Shown: piece by piece, positions 11,587 through 23,109 of the stretch | How the letters are laid out: each line of letters starts with the position of its first letter | Numbering within the stretch: position 1 is the stretch's first letter | Assembly: GCA_964030475.1 (NCBI GenBank) | Contig: CAXIPT010000001.1 | Coordinates: 99,526-163,525 of the forward strand | Source of the DNA: Tethya wilhelma | Lineage: Eukaryota > Porifera > Demospongiae > Tethyida > Tethyidae | Direction: 5' to 3' | DNA length: 64,000 nucleotides | Made by a program: the position numbers and the translations under genes | Notes under the pieces: model-generated | What the model was told of the DNA's origin: nothing | Database searches by the model: none | What the model saw: the letters and a program-made list of their open reading frames with translations, nothing else

Positions 11587-12200
11587 CGTTCGTTCGTTCG
11601 TTCGTTCGTTCGTAAACTCCTGGAGTACATGATTGAGAGTCCATACCTCAGGACAGAAACTCAAGACAGCTTGGAGGTTTGTGCAGAGGTTTCATTTCTA
11701 CCGATGGCTCTACTTTCCCTACAGATCTCAAATAGTGTGTGCAAGTAAACAGTTTGTGAACAGGAGTGTGTGATTGAGAGCTAGTCCACACCTTACTAGA
11801 CAGACACAAGATGGCTTCCACAACTCACTCTCAACAGTGTGTGTCAGTGTGTGTAGAGAGTATTTAAATGACATGAAAGAGAGTCGTGATTAAGAGATAG
11901 ATACTTACCTCTGGACAGACACACACAAGATGACTTTCACAACCCAACAAAACAAGAATGAGGGATTGACAGTTTTTACCTCGTCATTAGAAGACACACT
12001 GACCAATTGCAAGTTGTCCACACATCAATGTGTGCATGTATAGCAATAGCTGAAAACAAATGAGCCCTTATACCTCAGAGCAGACTCAGGCAGTTTGGAA
12101 TGAGCCAGTAAAGATGCCTCCACTCTGAGGGAGCTTGGAATGAGCCAGTAAAGATGCCTCCACTCTGAGGGAGCTTCATGCACTATTGGCAACTGTCAAA
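10880..12200. repeat. Repeat-rich spacer with simple repeats
   Basis: No gene is seen. 10888-10990 matches 22905-23020, the shared 5' flank of WDR43 copies A and C. Loosely repeated segments with AACTCAACAGTGTGTGTATG recur from about 11030 to 11960. A tetranucleotide tract at 11521-11612 changes from (TTAG)n to (TTCG)n. About 12085-12175 holds a direct duplication of roughly 49 bp (AATGAGCCAGTAAAGATGCC repeated). Confidence 0.6.
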
Positions 12201-12229
12201 AATATGTGGTAAAATTAAAAAATGAAACC

Positions 12230-13310
12230 AAATTGTGAAACTTACTGAGAAGTGGCTTCAGTTCAAATATGTTAGATCAATCTTCTTCAGGCTGGCTTGG
12301 TAGCTAGCTTGAAGACAAAATGCATGACAAAATGAAGCAACAATAAAAAAAACCTTACAGCTAGAGAAGCAGGTTCAGTTCCATTTCAAGACAAAGGTGT
12401 TGACCAGACTTCTTTGGTTGGCTTGGTAGCTAGCTTGAAGACAAAATACATGGCAAAATGAAACATAAAAGAAACTTACAACTAGAGAAGGGCCGGTTCA
12501 GATTAGTTCCTTTTTAGGACAAAGATAGTCTTCAGCTGGCTTGGTAGCTAGTTTGAAGACAAAATACATGGCAAAATGATACATAAAAGAAACTTACAAG
12601 TAGAGAAGGGCTGGTTCAGATTAGTTCCTTTTCAGGACAAAGATAGTCTTCAGCTGGCTTGGTAGCTAGTTTGAAGACAAAATGCATGACCAAATAAAAC
12701 AATTAAGAAACTTACAGAGAAGTACGTTTAATTCCATTCAAGACAAAGGTGTTAGCCAGTCTTTAGTAACTGCTTTGGTTTGCTTGGTACAGCCAACTTG
12801 TAAGTCAAAAATACATGACAAAATAAAACATACAAGAAACTCACAGCTGGAGAAGTGGGTTTAGTTCCATTTCAGGACAAAGATAGTCTTAGACTGCTTT
12901 GGTTTGCAGCCTTCCAGCTAGCTTGATGACAAAAATATATGGTAAAATGAAAGAGAAACTTACCAGCAGAGAAGTAGGCTCAGTTCAGCATTTCAAAGTG
13001 AACAAAGGTGTTGACCAGACTTCTCAGAAGTTCGGTTTGTTTGGTAGCTAGCTTGAAGACAAAATACAAGGCAAAATGAAACAATTGAGAAACTTACAGA
13101 GAGTTCCATTCAAGACAAAGGAGTTGACCAGTCTTATACAGTAGACTGCTTTGGTTTGCTTGCTAGCTAGCCTGTTGTATCGAGTCAAAAATACATGGCA
13201 AAATGAGACGTACAAGAAACTTACAGCTAGTGCCCCGGAAGTGGGTTCAGTTCCGCCATTTCAGTCCTGGACTGCTTTTGATTTGTTTGGTGGCTAGTAT
13301 ATAGCTGGTA
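12230..13310 (+). repeat. Tandem repeat of about 115 bp, roughly nine diverged units
   Basis: Units contain GGTTCAGTTCC, GACAAAG, TTGGTAGCTAGCTTGAAGAC, AAAATACATGGCAAAATG and GAAACTTACA. They recur from about 12240 to 13300 with small indels. Each unit holds CTTACA-type sequence that reads as a splice donor on the minus strand. No reading frame persists through the array. Confidence 0.75.
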
Positions 13311-13586
13311 GCTGAAAGATTATATTTAAGATCTTACCATTATTATAGTACTGACAGTCCTTACCTTGGGAGCTGTGGCTATCAGTCTCTCAGGCGGCAA
13401 CTGGCGGGTAGAGGATCTTCTCGAATCGATCAGCTGATCGGGTCAGTGACCCGTGAAATTTGAATATTTGTTTTACGCATGCGCATTACAGTCTCGTTCC
13501 AAATTTTAGGATCCAAATCGGAACGAGGCTATCAGCTCGCCCCACAGAACTTGATAATAAACTTGACATTGAGACAATAATTATAC

Positions 13587-16500
13587 TCATGTATCTAATG
13601 CACTAGTGGTTTGTTCTGTTTCCATGGCAACTTCGTTGGCACTGGATTCATCCTCTGATTCACTGTCGTCCCAATCACTGTGGGCGGAGTCCTGTACACA
13701 AGTGGGTGGGGCCAGGTCATGTGATCAACATACAACACCACGTACATGACTTCCATTAACCTCACCTCATCTGACGTCTCACTCTCACTCACACTGGGGC
13801 TGGAACTCTCTGCAGATACAGATGATACATTCACAACTAATGTCACATGACATCTAAAGCAAATCACGTGACGGAAAAGCAAATCACATTTAATGCATGA
13901 CGAAATATTTGTGGTACATTAAATTTGCCGATTTCCGAGACGATTGCCAAGGTATATCAGTTTGTGTAGTGTTGCACTTAAAAAAACAGTATAATTATTC
14001 TTACACACAAGAAACATTAAAACAGGTCATGTGACTTCAGTAAGCAGGTCACCTGACTCACCTCCCAGTGTGACGGTAACCAGTGGTGTATTGATGGAGC
14101 TCCGCCCCCTCTCTCCCTCGGAGGATGCCCCCTGTGCCACCAGGAGGTCCAACTTGCCCTGGAGGCGACACAACCTGGAGAAGGAGGTGACCCTGGAGTC
14201 CAACACCTGGTAGAGACCACTGAAGGTCTCCAGCACATGAGGGATCTGTGGGGGGGTGGAGAAGGAGGGAGAGAATGGGGGGAGAGATTTGTGAGGGTTT
14301 GGGAGGAATAAGTAGATAGAGGAATGAGAGAATGGGTATAGAAAATTGTAGAGAGTTTTCGTTTGAATTAGTCTATCTAGCTAGATCCTTTTCCAACTCA
14401 GTTGCAGATCAGCAGACTGGTGGAGGGGAAAGGGTCTTAGCTTGAGAGGCCATGTCTGAATGCAATTCTCTGTGATATCAGTAGCTACTAGCTCACCGAT
14501 GTGAGATACATGGCGTGGACTTGCAGTACAGCTTTCAACCAGATGCTCAGCTCCAGACCTCTAGCTGGTGAAGTTTGAAGCACCTCAATCAGCTGTAACC
14601 ATGGCAACAATACGACAATAAAGATAAAGGATGACATCATCATAAATGTTGGCATAAAATTAATGACACGGTAAACGCATTAAATTTTTATGGAGGAACA
14701 ATTTCTAACTAAAAAAAGGAGCCAATTTCTTACCTTTCTCAAGAATGGTAGAACGTCTCTTATGGGGATTCCCCTAACAGTTGCCATGACAATCTTATTA
14801 TCACGATATCGTAGCACATCTTCTAGTAGTTTAGCATTGCCGTTAGCAATGGCTTGAGACAACAGGGTACTCAGCTGACTGGCCGTGGGTCTATGAGAAG
14901 GCCTACCCCTCACAGCAGAGGCTACCCCCAATCTCTCACTCATACTGGCCTCCTCTTGATGTTGCTGAGTTTTACCATCTCCTGAAGACACTGTCTGCTT
15001 CTTGCCGGCTGGTAGAGTCATGTTCCCTGGGCCGAGAATAGTGACCTTCTTGGGGGGGGATTTGTCGGTAGTTGTTATTCCTTTCTCTTCCGTTGCCGAT
15101 AGCAACAGACTCCCGGCTATTGGGGCATCTCGAAATAGACACACCCTCTCTTCTGATTGGTCAAACTCCTGCCAATTAAACATATTTTTTGCTCCACATA
15201 ATTATCATAAATATACACTTAAGTTTTCTCAATACTGACCAGAGTTTCTAAGGAAGGTCGAAGGTTAGTTCCATACGCCACACCCACTGAAGATTGGCTC
15301 AATTTAGCAGCTAACACAGGCAGTGGAGAGGGAGTTGAACCCTGCACATGTGTGTGTGTGCTCATCAATGTATAATTAGAGAAAAGTAAGATTTTCCTAT
15401 ACCTTCTTTGCTATAGCGACATATTGGACATTAGATTGAGCTGAGATTGGAGCTGTGATTTGATTGGTCAGTTCAAAACTAAATAAGTGGAGAATTCCTT
15501 CTCTCGAGAGTGCAACCACTTTCGCAATCTAATCAAAAGAATGACATAATTATGACATCATAGAAAATTAGAGTATCTAGTATTAACCTGTACCTGTTTC
15601 TGTGCAGTGACATCATAGGTGATGACATCATCCTCACAAGTCAGTGAACCAATGGAAGTCTTTTTAGCATCTGGGCCCAGCAACCTGGAACCAACATCAT
15701 TGAACATCAATAATTATGTCTTTTGATGAATAGCTAGCTAACCAGATATTAATGATTCTGTCATTGTCAGCACATGAGACGAAATGTGAGTCTCCAATGA
15801 ACTGCAACCTTCTTACACAGCTAGCATGACCAGTGTACTTCTGAGAGGGAGAGAGAGAGGGTGAGAGGGAGAGGGAGAGGGAGAGAGAGAGAGAGGGAGA
15901 GAGAGAGGGTGAGAGGGAGAACTGCATGAACACATCCCAACAGCAACTGTCAACCTCGATCTTACTTTAATTTGAGTTTTGTCTTTTAAGTTCCAAAGTT
16001 TAATGCTCGATCCAGCCGTTAGTAATAGCTCTCTGTTGTCATGACAACACATACACTGTAAAGATCTTCTATCAGCCTTCCACGAACTGAGCATACCCAG
16101 AACAATAAACCATTACATCATCAGAGTTAGCACCATTAGCCATTATTATTGTACCTAGTAGATTGCTCGGAAATTACATTCCATTCTGTCACATGATGAT
16201 CACATGATCCAGAATAAATGACATCATTAGAACCCCACTCCAGACAAGTAAATGTTGAGGAATCAATAGACTGGCAAAAAGAATATTTAGTGTTAAATTT
16301 TCAGTGATTACTGATCAATAATTTTAGATCACATGAGAGCTTACCAGTTCCTTTTCTTTCTCTCCTTTAGTGACATTCCATATATGGATACTGTTGCCAG
16401 TGGCAACGGCTAGTAGGGTAAAGACTCTTGATGAATTACGACGCCTTCGTTTAGATTGCTAACAGGACAAGAGGTTAAATATTTGCATAATCATATCTTT

Positions 16501-16778
16501 CTACTGTACCTACAAAACATACAAGACTAATTGTGCATATTTGAAGCATACCGTAATTATTGTCATAATAATTATATGTTGTTTTTTTTTATCTAACTTA
16601 CCAAATTCTGTTGTTTGCTCCAGGCAATGCACGTGATTGGGGCATCTCCAGGTCTAACACGCTGAGTAAGTAACTTGGACGACGTGTCCCATATCTTCAG
16701 CTCCCCACTGCCGCCATAAACTGCCAAATACTCACCCCCAGGGCTGAATAAAGAGCCTTCTATCACTTTCTCCTCCAT
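13587..16778 (-). CDS. WDR43: WDR43 / UTP5-like U3 processome WD40 protein
   Basis: Thirteen exons read from 16778 (ATG, MEEKVIEG) to a TGA ending at 13587 give 602 residues in one frame. Exons: 16602-16778, 16345-16458, 16155-16270, 15966-16086, 15743-15840, 15594-15684, 15403-15528, 15240-15341, 14734-15168, 14497-14592, 14062-14245, 13766-13809, 13587-13691. The N-terminal half is WD40 (GELKIWD, SIHIWNV, TEWNV, LLTAGSSIKLWNL, HFVSCADNDRIINIW). The C-terminal half carries the UTP12-type helical domain (ASQLSTLLSQAIANGNAKLL to RLCRLQGKLDLL). The tail is acidic (SDWDDSESEDE). WDR43/UTP5 belongs to the t-UTP part of the small-subunit processome in the nucleolus and acts in pre-18S rRNA processing. 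The human protein is slightly longer (about 680). An ATG further upstream (about 16829) is in frame, but family resemblance begins near 16778. Confidence 0.92.
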
Positions 16779-16849
16779 TGCTACTCCACGTGGGCAGAGA
16801 ATTGACGCATGCGCAGTAAAATTGCACACTCAGTGCAATGTGGGTTCAT

Positions 16850-17574
16850 TAAGCCTCGGCACGTGCGTAGCACGTGCAGAGGGTTATGGTAGTCGTTTTG
16901 TGTGTGCGTCTGTCCGTCTGTTACTAAGTTATCTGAAGAACGGCAGCTGTAGAGTCGAAATGGAAGGTACTTACGTTCATTAATCGAAATTATCTTGAAA
17001 TTTGACGTGTAGAATCTTGCAAAACGCTGTAGTTTCTGAGATCTGAGGCTTTTGTGCATCTCTGAGCGCTTAGGCTTCGAAACCGCACCCATCGATCACG
17101 CCCCATGTGATGTGCGTTATCTAGAAATACAGTTGAGCTTGCATGGGATGAGTGATGTAGAGTGCTGGGCCAGGCCAGTTCACTATAAAATCAGATAGCT
17201 GCTTGGTCAAGTAAGTAACTCAAGTGAGATAACACTTTGTAGAACTGTGAATGTATGATTTAGTACTGTTCTTACTGTTGCTTGGTCAAACTGAGACTGC
17301 AATCATATATGATGACGGATGAGGACTGAACTGTGTCATTTATATGATCTAGTACTGAGCTTAGATATGTGTTGTTTGTATCAGTGAACTTCACTGCATG
17401 CCTGACTGGCTACTAAGCTGAGGAGCCTGGGGACTATAGGCTAACTTGGGCCTACTATGATTGCATGGTAGATTTGTTTTACATGTTGATACACCTGGGC
17501 CATATGTGTAGGTATATAATACACTCTTTTACACAGTGTATGCGTAAGTGTGCTAGCTAGGGTGCCGAGGCTTA
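16850..17574. mobile_element. Inverted-repeat element B, copy 1
   Basis: TAAGCCTCGGCAC (16850-16862) and GTGCCGAGGCTTA (17562-17574) are perfect 13-bp inverted ends. The first 280 bp (GGTAGTCGTTTTGTGTGTG, GCAAAACGCTGTAGTTTCTG, TTCGAAACCGCACCC) is strongly conserved in the copy at 60517-61405, which lies in opposite orientation. The middle is more diverged but shares GCAAGTAAGTAACTCAA-type sequence. No transposase frame is seen. Confidence 0.75.
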
Positions 17575-17616
17575 TGCACCACACAGTGGTGCTTTCATTT
17601 TTTCTATAGTAAACGG

Positions 17617-17723
17617 ATGGCTATGGCTAGTGAATCCAGAAGGAGTGCAACTAGTGCTAGTGAAGAGCTGTATCAGAAGCCGAATCACATGCAATGCACC
17701 AACTGCAGAGCTATCTATTATTG
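17617..17723 (+). CDS. Possible first coding exon, unknown gene
   Basis: The ATG at 17617 opens a frame reading MAMASESRRSATSASEELYQ, then a CxxC (QCTNCRAIYYW), and closes at TTG/GTAAGA, a strong donor. An acceptor-like CTATAG lies just upstream. No downstream partner exon was recognised before the minus-strand peptide gene. This could be chance. The Cys pair is only a hint of a zinc site. Confidence 0.25.
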
Positions 17724-17915
17724 GTAAGATTGATGAATGAACCATACTGATACATATCTTGTGGTATAGACCGAGCCATAGCTATATATTATCAATGTAT
17801 GAACTATAGATATGGTAAAGGAGATTCATAGCACATATGTACTACATATGCTGCTAGCAATAAATGACAGTATGTATTTAATATTATCTCTAAGGAGGCA
17901 AAATGTAAGAACTAA

Positions 17916-18134
17916 TCACACACACACCCTTGTGGCCATTCCCTGTGGACCTTCAGCTTGTGTTTTTCCTCTTTTGTCTGGAGTTTTGCAGCAGTTTTTC
18001 TCCTGCACTTCCAGATCATCTGCTTCACGATCATCTTCATGGAGTATCTTGTCCCTCAGGCCTTCAAACTTTTGATCTGTTGCAAATACAGCACAGATCC
18101 CACTGACTAGTAGAAATATCAGTGCTGTCTTCAT
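17916..18134 (-). CDS. Small predicted secreted peptide
   Basis: A single-exon frame of 72 residues starts at ATG 18134 and ends with TGA at 17916. The N-terminus is a textbook signal peptide: MKT, then a hydrophobic core ALIFLLVSGICAVF, with likely cleavage after Ala-Thr. The mature part is strongly charged (acidic ILHEDDREADDLEVQ, then a CC pair followed by a basic stretch). A TATATAG motif lies at 18151-18158, rather close to the start. I do not recognise a family. The arrangement (signal, acidic propeptide-like stretch, short Cys-containing tail) is that of processed secreted peptides such as hormones, antimicrobial or venom-type peptides; nothing distinguishes these. The C-terminus ends in a CA/TG-rich tract, so the last residues or a further exon are uncertain. 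Confidence 0.5.
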   Translation of the reverse strand: MKTALIFLLVSGICAVFATDQKFEGLRDKILHEDDREADDLEVQEKNCCKTPDKRGKTQAEGPQGMATRVCV

Positions 18135-18406
18135 GTTGATTCAATCAGTCCCTATATAGTTGTCTATTGCAATTGCTTGTCTGTAGTCTTCAAGCTCTCA
18201 ACTGGATTTAATTGTGAGAACATTTATAACATGACTATAATATGATAATCTTATGTTCCTTTGGAAGTGTTGGTAAAAGCTTTCTATACACATCTTGTGT
18301 ATTGTGCTGAGCAATTACAAGTACATCCATTTAACATCGATATCACTGCAAGTGATTGTAAGAGAATGGCTATTGTTTTGTACATTAATGCTTTTAATGT
18401 CTTTTN

Positions 18407-18753
18407 TGCTAGAGGAGAATGAGAGCACCACACTACATCACTAGTCCATATGTAAACAGGCGGAGCTTCTCATACACCAGACAATACTGGGATGGCCAAG
18501 GTAATCAAGAAGCCAGGACTTGCATGCTTTTTGCAATGGCTGAATTTCTACTTCATAGCTTCTTCCATTTGATTGAACACTGCATGGCTATTTCTGTGAG
18601 ATCAGTTAGAAAGATACCAGCTAGTTAGGACCACCATAATAGGCCATAGGGAACACAACACAATGGATTTTAGCACACAACCATGACAGCATGACTAAAT
18701 TGAATTTTAAGACATCCAAACTTTATCACTGGATCCTTTGGATGAAAACAAGT

Positions 18754-18786
<33 letters not shown>

Positions 18787-20450
18787 ACACACACACACAC
18801 ACAGAGGAGAGCTAGTTCAATTAAATACAGCTAGGTGAAAGAGAAGCCTCTCAGGTTGTACAGCCTGCTCAGGCTCACCTAAGAGATTTTCACTACTATG
18901 AACTAGACTCAACCCAGTGTTTGTCTATACAGTGTAGGCCAGTGAACATAGAGCTACAGCTAGTCACATCAGCTACCAAAAGAAATGGACCAACATTGTC
19001 TATCAAACATTTGTTGCAAGGGTTTGATTGGGACAGTCCGTGTATATCTCAGTGATACTACATGGTCTACATCTCTAGAGAAAGAGCTATCCATTGGTAC
19101 CAATAGTTTGTGTGTGCCTAGCCCGCCTTGGGCAAATGGTTCAGTTGAAGGCTACAGTGATAACCCTCACCTACAGACTGATTAGAATGCAACCCAGACA
19201 CACCACCTGAGATGACACACAGCAATCAAAACAAAGTGGGTCTTCCTACACACACAGCTAGAACATGCATGCAACAAGCATCCAAGTAGCTGAAATTTTT
19301 AAAATGTATTGATGCAATGTAAATGCTATATAACGTTCTATCTTTTTGCACAGAGATATGGTCCATGCTGTATGTCTATCTCAATGCTCCCATGGCATCC
19401 ACAATGGGGTAGTGTGAGTTGTACAGTTAGTCACACACAGATTATTAAGGATTGGATGCACATACAAGTAGAACCCTGAACTTGTTTACACCATATGCCC
19501 CAGCAGCAGAGCTTACACAGATGCAATGGAACAATAGGTTACAAGCACAACCTCCTATTCATAATATTAGTGTACATGTTTTTCTTCAACAAAGAGGCAT
19601 CTTGAGAGTAGCTACAGCTACCAAACACCCTCACACACAGGTGAAAGAGAATCATCTTCTGTGGACCTTGTACAGCCTGCTCAGGCTCACCTAAGACATT
19701 TTCACTAACTGTTAGGTTTCTACCTGGTCTACAGGGGGTGGTAGTATCCATGGGAACTGTCCTTACATCAATGAAACACACAGCTAGAGTGAAATGACCA
19801 GTTACAAGATCAAATCTTTGGATTTTCTAAGAACTGGATGATTTCTAGCAAAAAAATTGGGTTCATTTTTCAGAGAAATCAACTCTGAACAATGTGCAAC
19901 CATTGAAAACACACAGCAATCAACTTCCATAAGTGGGAATATAAAAATGTATGTAAGAATCAGTGTATACTATGTGTTAGAGGTGAATGCTAGCACCAGA
20001 CTATATCACTAGTCCATATGTAAACAGGCGGAGCTGGGATGGCCAAGGTAATCAAGAAGCTGGGACTTGCTTTTTGTGCAATGGCTGAATTTCTACTTCA
20101 TACTTTCTTTAAAAGATACACATTTCATTGAACACTAGTACTGCCTGGATATTTCTGCTAGAAAGATACTACCCAGTTAGGACCACCATAATAGGCCATA
20201 GGGAACACAACACAATGGATTTTAGCACACAACCATGAGAGCATGACTAAATTGAATTTTAAGACATTCCAAACTAAAATGGTGAAAGAGAACCATCTTC
20301 TATAGCTGTATATAGCCTGCTCTGGCTCAGCACAACAAATTATAATACACAATAAATCCATTGGATGAAAACAAGTCACACATCCACACCCACTGCAGTT
20401 ACCAAAACAAGGCGGGACTTCCTACACAAACAGAACAACTAAGCAATGAA
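18407..20450. repeat. Diverged long duplication, no gene seen
   Basis: 18415-18760 and 19980-20400 are diverged copies (shared ATCACTAGTCCATATGTAAA and AATAGGCCATAGGGAACACA). The motif GTGAAAGAGAA followed by TACAGCCTGCTCAGGCTC recurs at about 18835, 19640 and 20280, so the 2-kb stretch contains two to three related units. A CA repeat lies at 18754-18802. The N at 18406 marks the left edge. Confidence 0.6.
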
Positions 20451-20595
20451 GTGGCTATAGCTTAGTTAGCAATTGTCTAAAATAAATCATGTAATTAAGC
20501 ATATAAAAAATTATTGCTAAAAGGTAAAAGAAAAGAACTAAGTATGTATTCTGCATTCATATCTGAACACAGGCTGAATAGGTGTGTGTGCATGT

Positions 20596-21487
20596 GTCTG
20601 TGATATCAGTAGCTACTCACCGATGTGAGATACACGGTGTGGACTTGCAGTATACAGCTTTCAACCAGATGCTCAGCTCCAGACCTCTAGCTGGTGAAGT
20701 TTGAAGCACCTCAATCATGCTGTAACCACGGCAACAATACAACAAAGATAAAGGATGACATCATCATAAGGATCAGATATGCAGAGCATCTGTACATAAG
20801 AGCCAATACCTTACCTTACCTAACTTTCTCAAAAATGGTAGTGCATGCATCTCTTATGGGAATTCCCCTAATGGTTGCCATGACAGTATCGTAGCACATC
20901 TTCTATTAGTTTCTGCTGGTAGGCCTTCTCATAGACCCACGGCCAGTCAGCGCTGAGTACCCTGTTGTCTCAAGCCATTGCTAATGGCAACGCTAACTCT
21001 TGCCTGGCAGTCCAGTTTGAGTTACCAGAGTTTATTCCACTGCTCAGCCAACTGAGAGCTAGGCTATCCAGGGGGGAGGGGGGGGGGCAAGAATAGTGAC
21101 CTTCTGGGAGGGGATTTGTCGGTAGTTGCTGCCCCTTTCTCTTTGGTTGCCGATAGCAACAGACCCAGGAACATGACTCTACCAGCTGGCAAGAAGCAGA
21201 CAGTGCCTTCAGGAGATATGGTATAACTCATGATCAGCAAAATCAAGAAGAGGCCAGTATGACATTGAGTGAGAGCTTGGGGCTGTTGGGGCATCTCAGA
21301 ATAGACACACGTGCACCCTCTCTTCTAATAGGTCAAACTCCTGCCAATTAATAGATAATGAAAATTAATGTATAACAATTTTAGTTTTCTAGGGAGGTCG
21401 AAGGTTAGTTCCATAAGCCACACCCACTGAAGATTGGCTCAGCTAACACAGGCAGTGGAGAGGGAGTTGAATCCTGTGTGTGCGTGC

Positions 21488-21532
<45 letters not shown>

Positions 21533-22592
21533 AATAGAGAAAAGTAACCCTCGATCTTACTTTAATTTGTGTTTTGTCTTTCAAGTTCCAAAGTTTAATG
21601 CTCGATCCAGCCGTTAGTAATAGCTCTCTGTTGTCATGACAACACATACACTGTAAAGATCTTCTATCAGCCTTCCACGAACTGAGCATGCCCAAACAAT
21701 AAACCATTACATCATCACCATGACAATCATACCTAGCAGACTGCTTGGAATTACATTTCATGATGATCACATGATCCAGAATAAATGACATTATTAGAAC
21801 CCCACTCCAGACAAGTGAACGTTGAGGAATCAATAGACTGGCAAAAATATTCATAGTGCTAAATTTTTATCAGTGATAAAAACTCTAACCTACCGTGTAA
21901 CTAGAAATTTTCAAGGAGTATAAATTTCGTTGTTTCCATGGATTGCCAACGATCTGCAAAAATTTTATCCGGGAAATTTTTAGGATCGTATTCTGATATA
22001 TAGGTGGGGCTGCTCAATCCTCAAAAATAAAATTGTGAAAAGTTTGGCGATCGTCTTTCCGCAAAAATTCTATTCCTCGATAATTTCTATATAGCTATAC
22101 GGAAGTTATACATCACAAGAGAGCTTACCAATTGCTTTTCTTTCTCTCCTTTAGTGACATTCCATATATGGATTCTGTTGCCCGTGGCAACGGCTAGTAG
22201 TGTAAAGACTCTTGATGAATTACGACACCTTCGTTTAGATTGCTAACAGGACAAGAGGTTAAATATTGTGCATAATCATATCTTTCTAATGTACCTACAA
22301 AACATACAAGACTAATTGTGCATATTTGAAGCAAAGAATAATACTGTAATTATTGTCATATGTTTTTTTCTATCTAACTTACCAAATTTTGTTGTTTGCT
22401 CCAGGCAATGCACGTGATTGGGGCATCTCCAGGTCTAACACGCTGAGTAAGTAACTTGGACGAAATGTCCCATATCTTTAGCTCCCCACTGCCGCCATAA
22501 ACTGCCAAATACTCGCCTCCAGGGCTGAATGTAGAACCTTCCATCACCTTCTCCTCCATTGGCACCCCTTCTTCTTTCTTTCTTGCCTCCAC
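20596..22592 (-). pseudogene. Partial WDR43 duplicate C, internally rearranged
   Basis: Minus-strand copies of WDR43 exons 1, 2, 3, 4, 8, part of 9 and 10 lie between 22592 and 20596. Exons 5-7 are gone: a sequence matching the intron before exon 8 (near 15390) runs directly into the exon 4 donor region (near 15957 of the intact gene), at about 21540-21560. Exon 3 has lost about 14 bp near 21755. Part of exon 9 (about 20918-20995) is inverted relative to the intact gene. Exon 1 retains an ATG and an open frame. The MITE in intron 2 is shared with copy A. A non-functional copy is the simplest reading. Confidence 0.85.
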
Positions 22593-22599
22593 TTATGGG

Positions 22600-23022
22600 A
22601 GTTACCTTAATGATCTTATGAACCAAGCTAGGCCAGACTCAACAAGCTGTTCCACGCAGAACTGTCGTGGGCTGGCCAGCTAGTGGATTGAGAGGCATCA
22701 TTTGGAGCTGACGTTACTAATGAACTTTGAACCTAGAATGTGCAACTCTGTAGTCACATGACTCACTGGTATCCTAGCTCCTGTAGAGCTTATAGTCAAG
22801 GGAACACATAGCATCAGATAGCCTGGTCTTTAGCGGATGTGGCATCAAATCCAAGACTGGGACTATGGCTTGAGGAGAATGCTGGTACCACCTTGGTTCA
22901 CCAGGTCCAGAGTAAGGTAGATCCTTCAGCACTGTGTGTGTGTGTGGGGGGGGGGGGGGGGGGGGGGGGTTAAGATAAAACCCTCCAGTAGTGGTTGCGC
23001 AAGAAGCAATAGTTGTGAGTGN

Positions 23023-23109
<87 letters not shown>

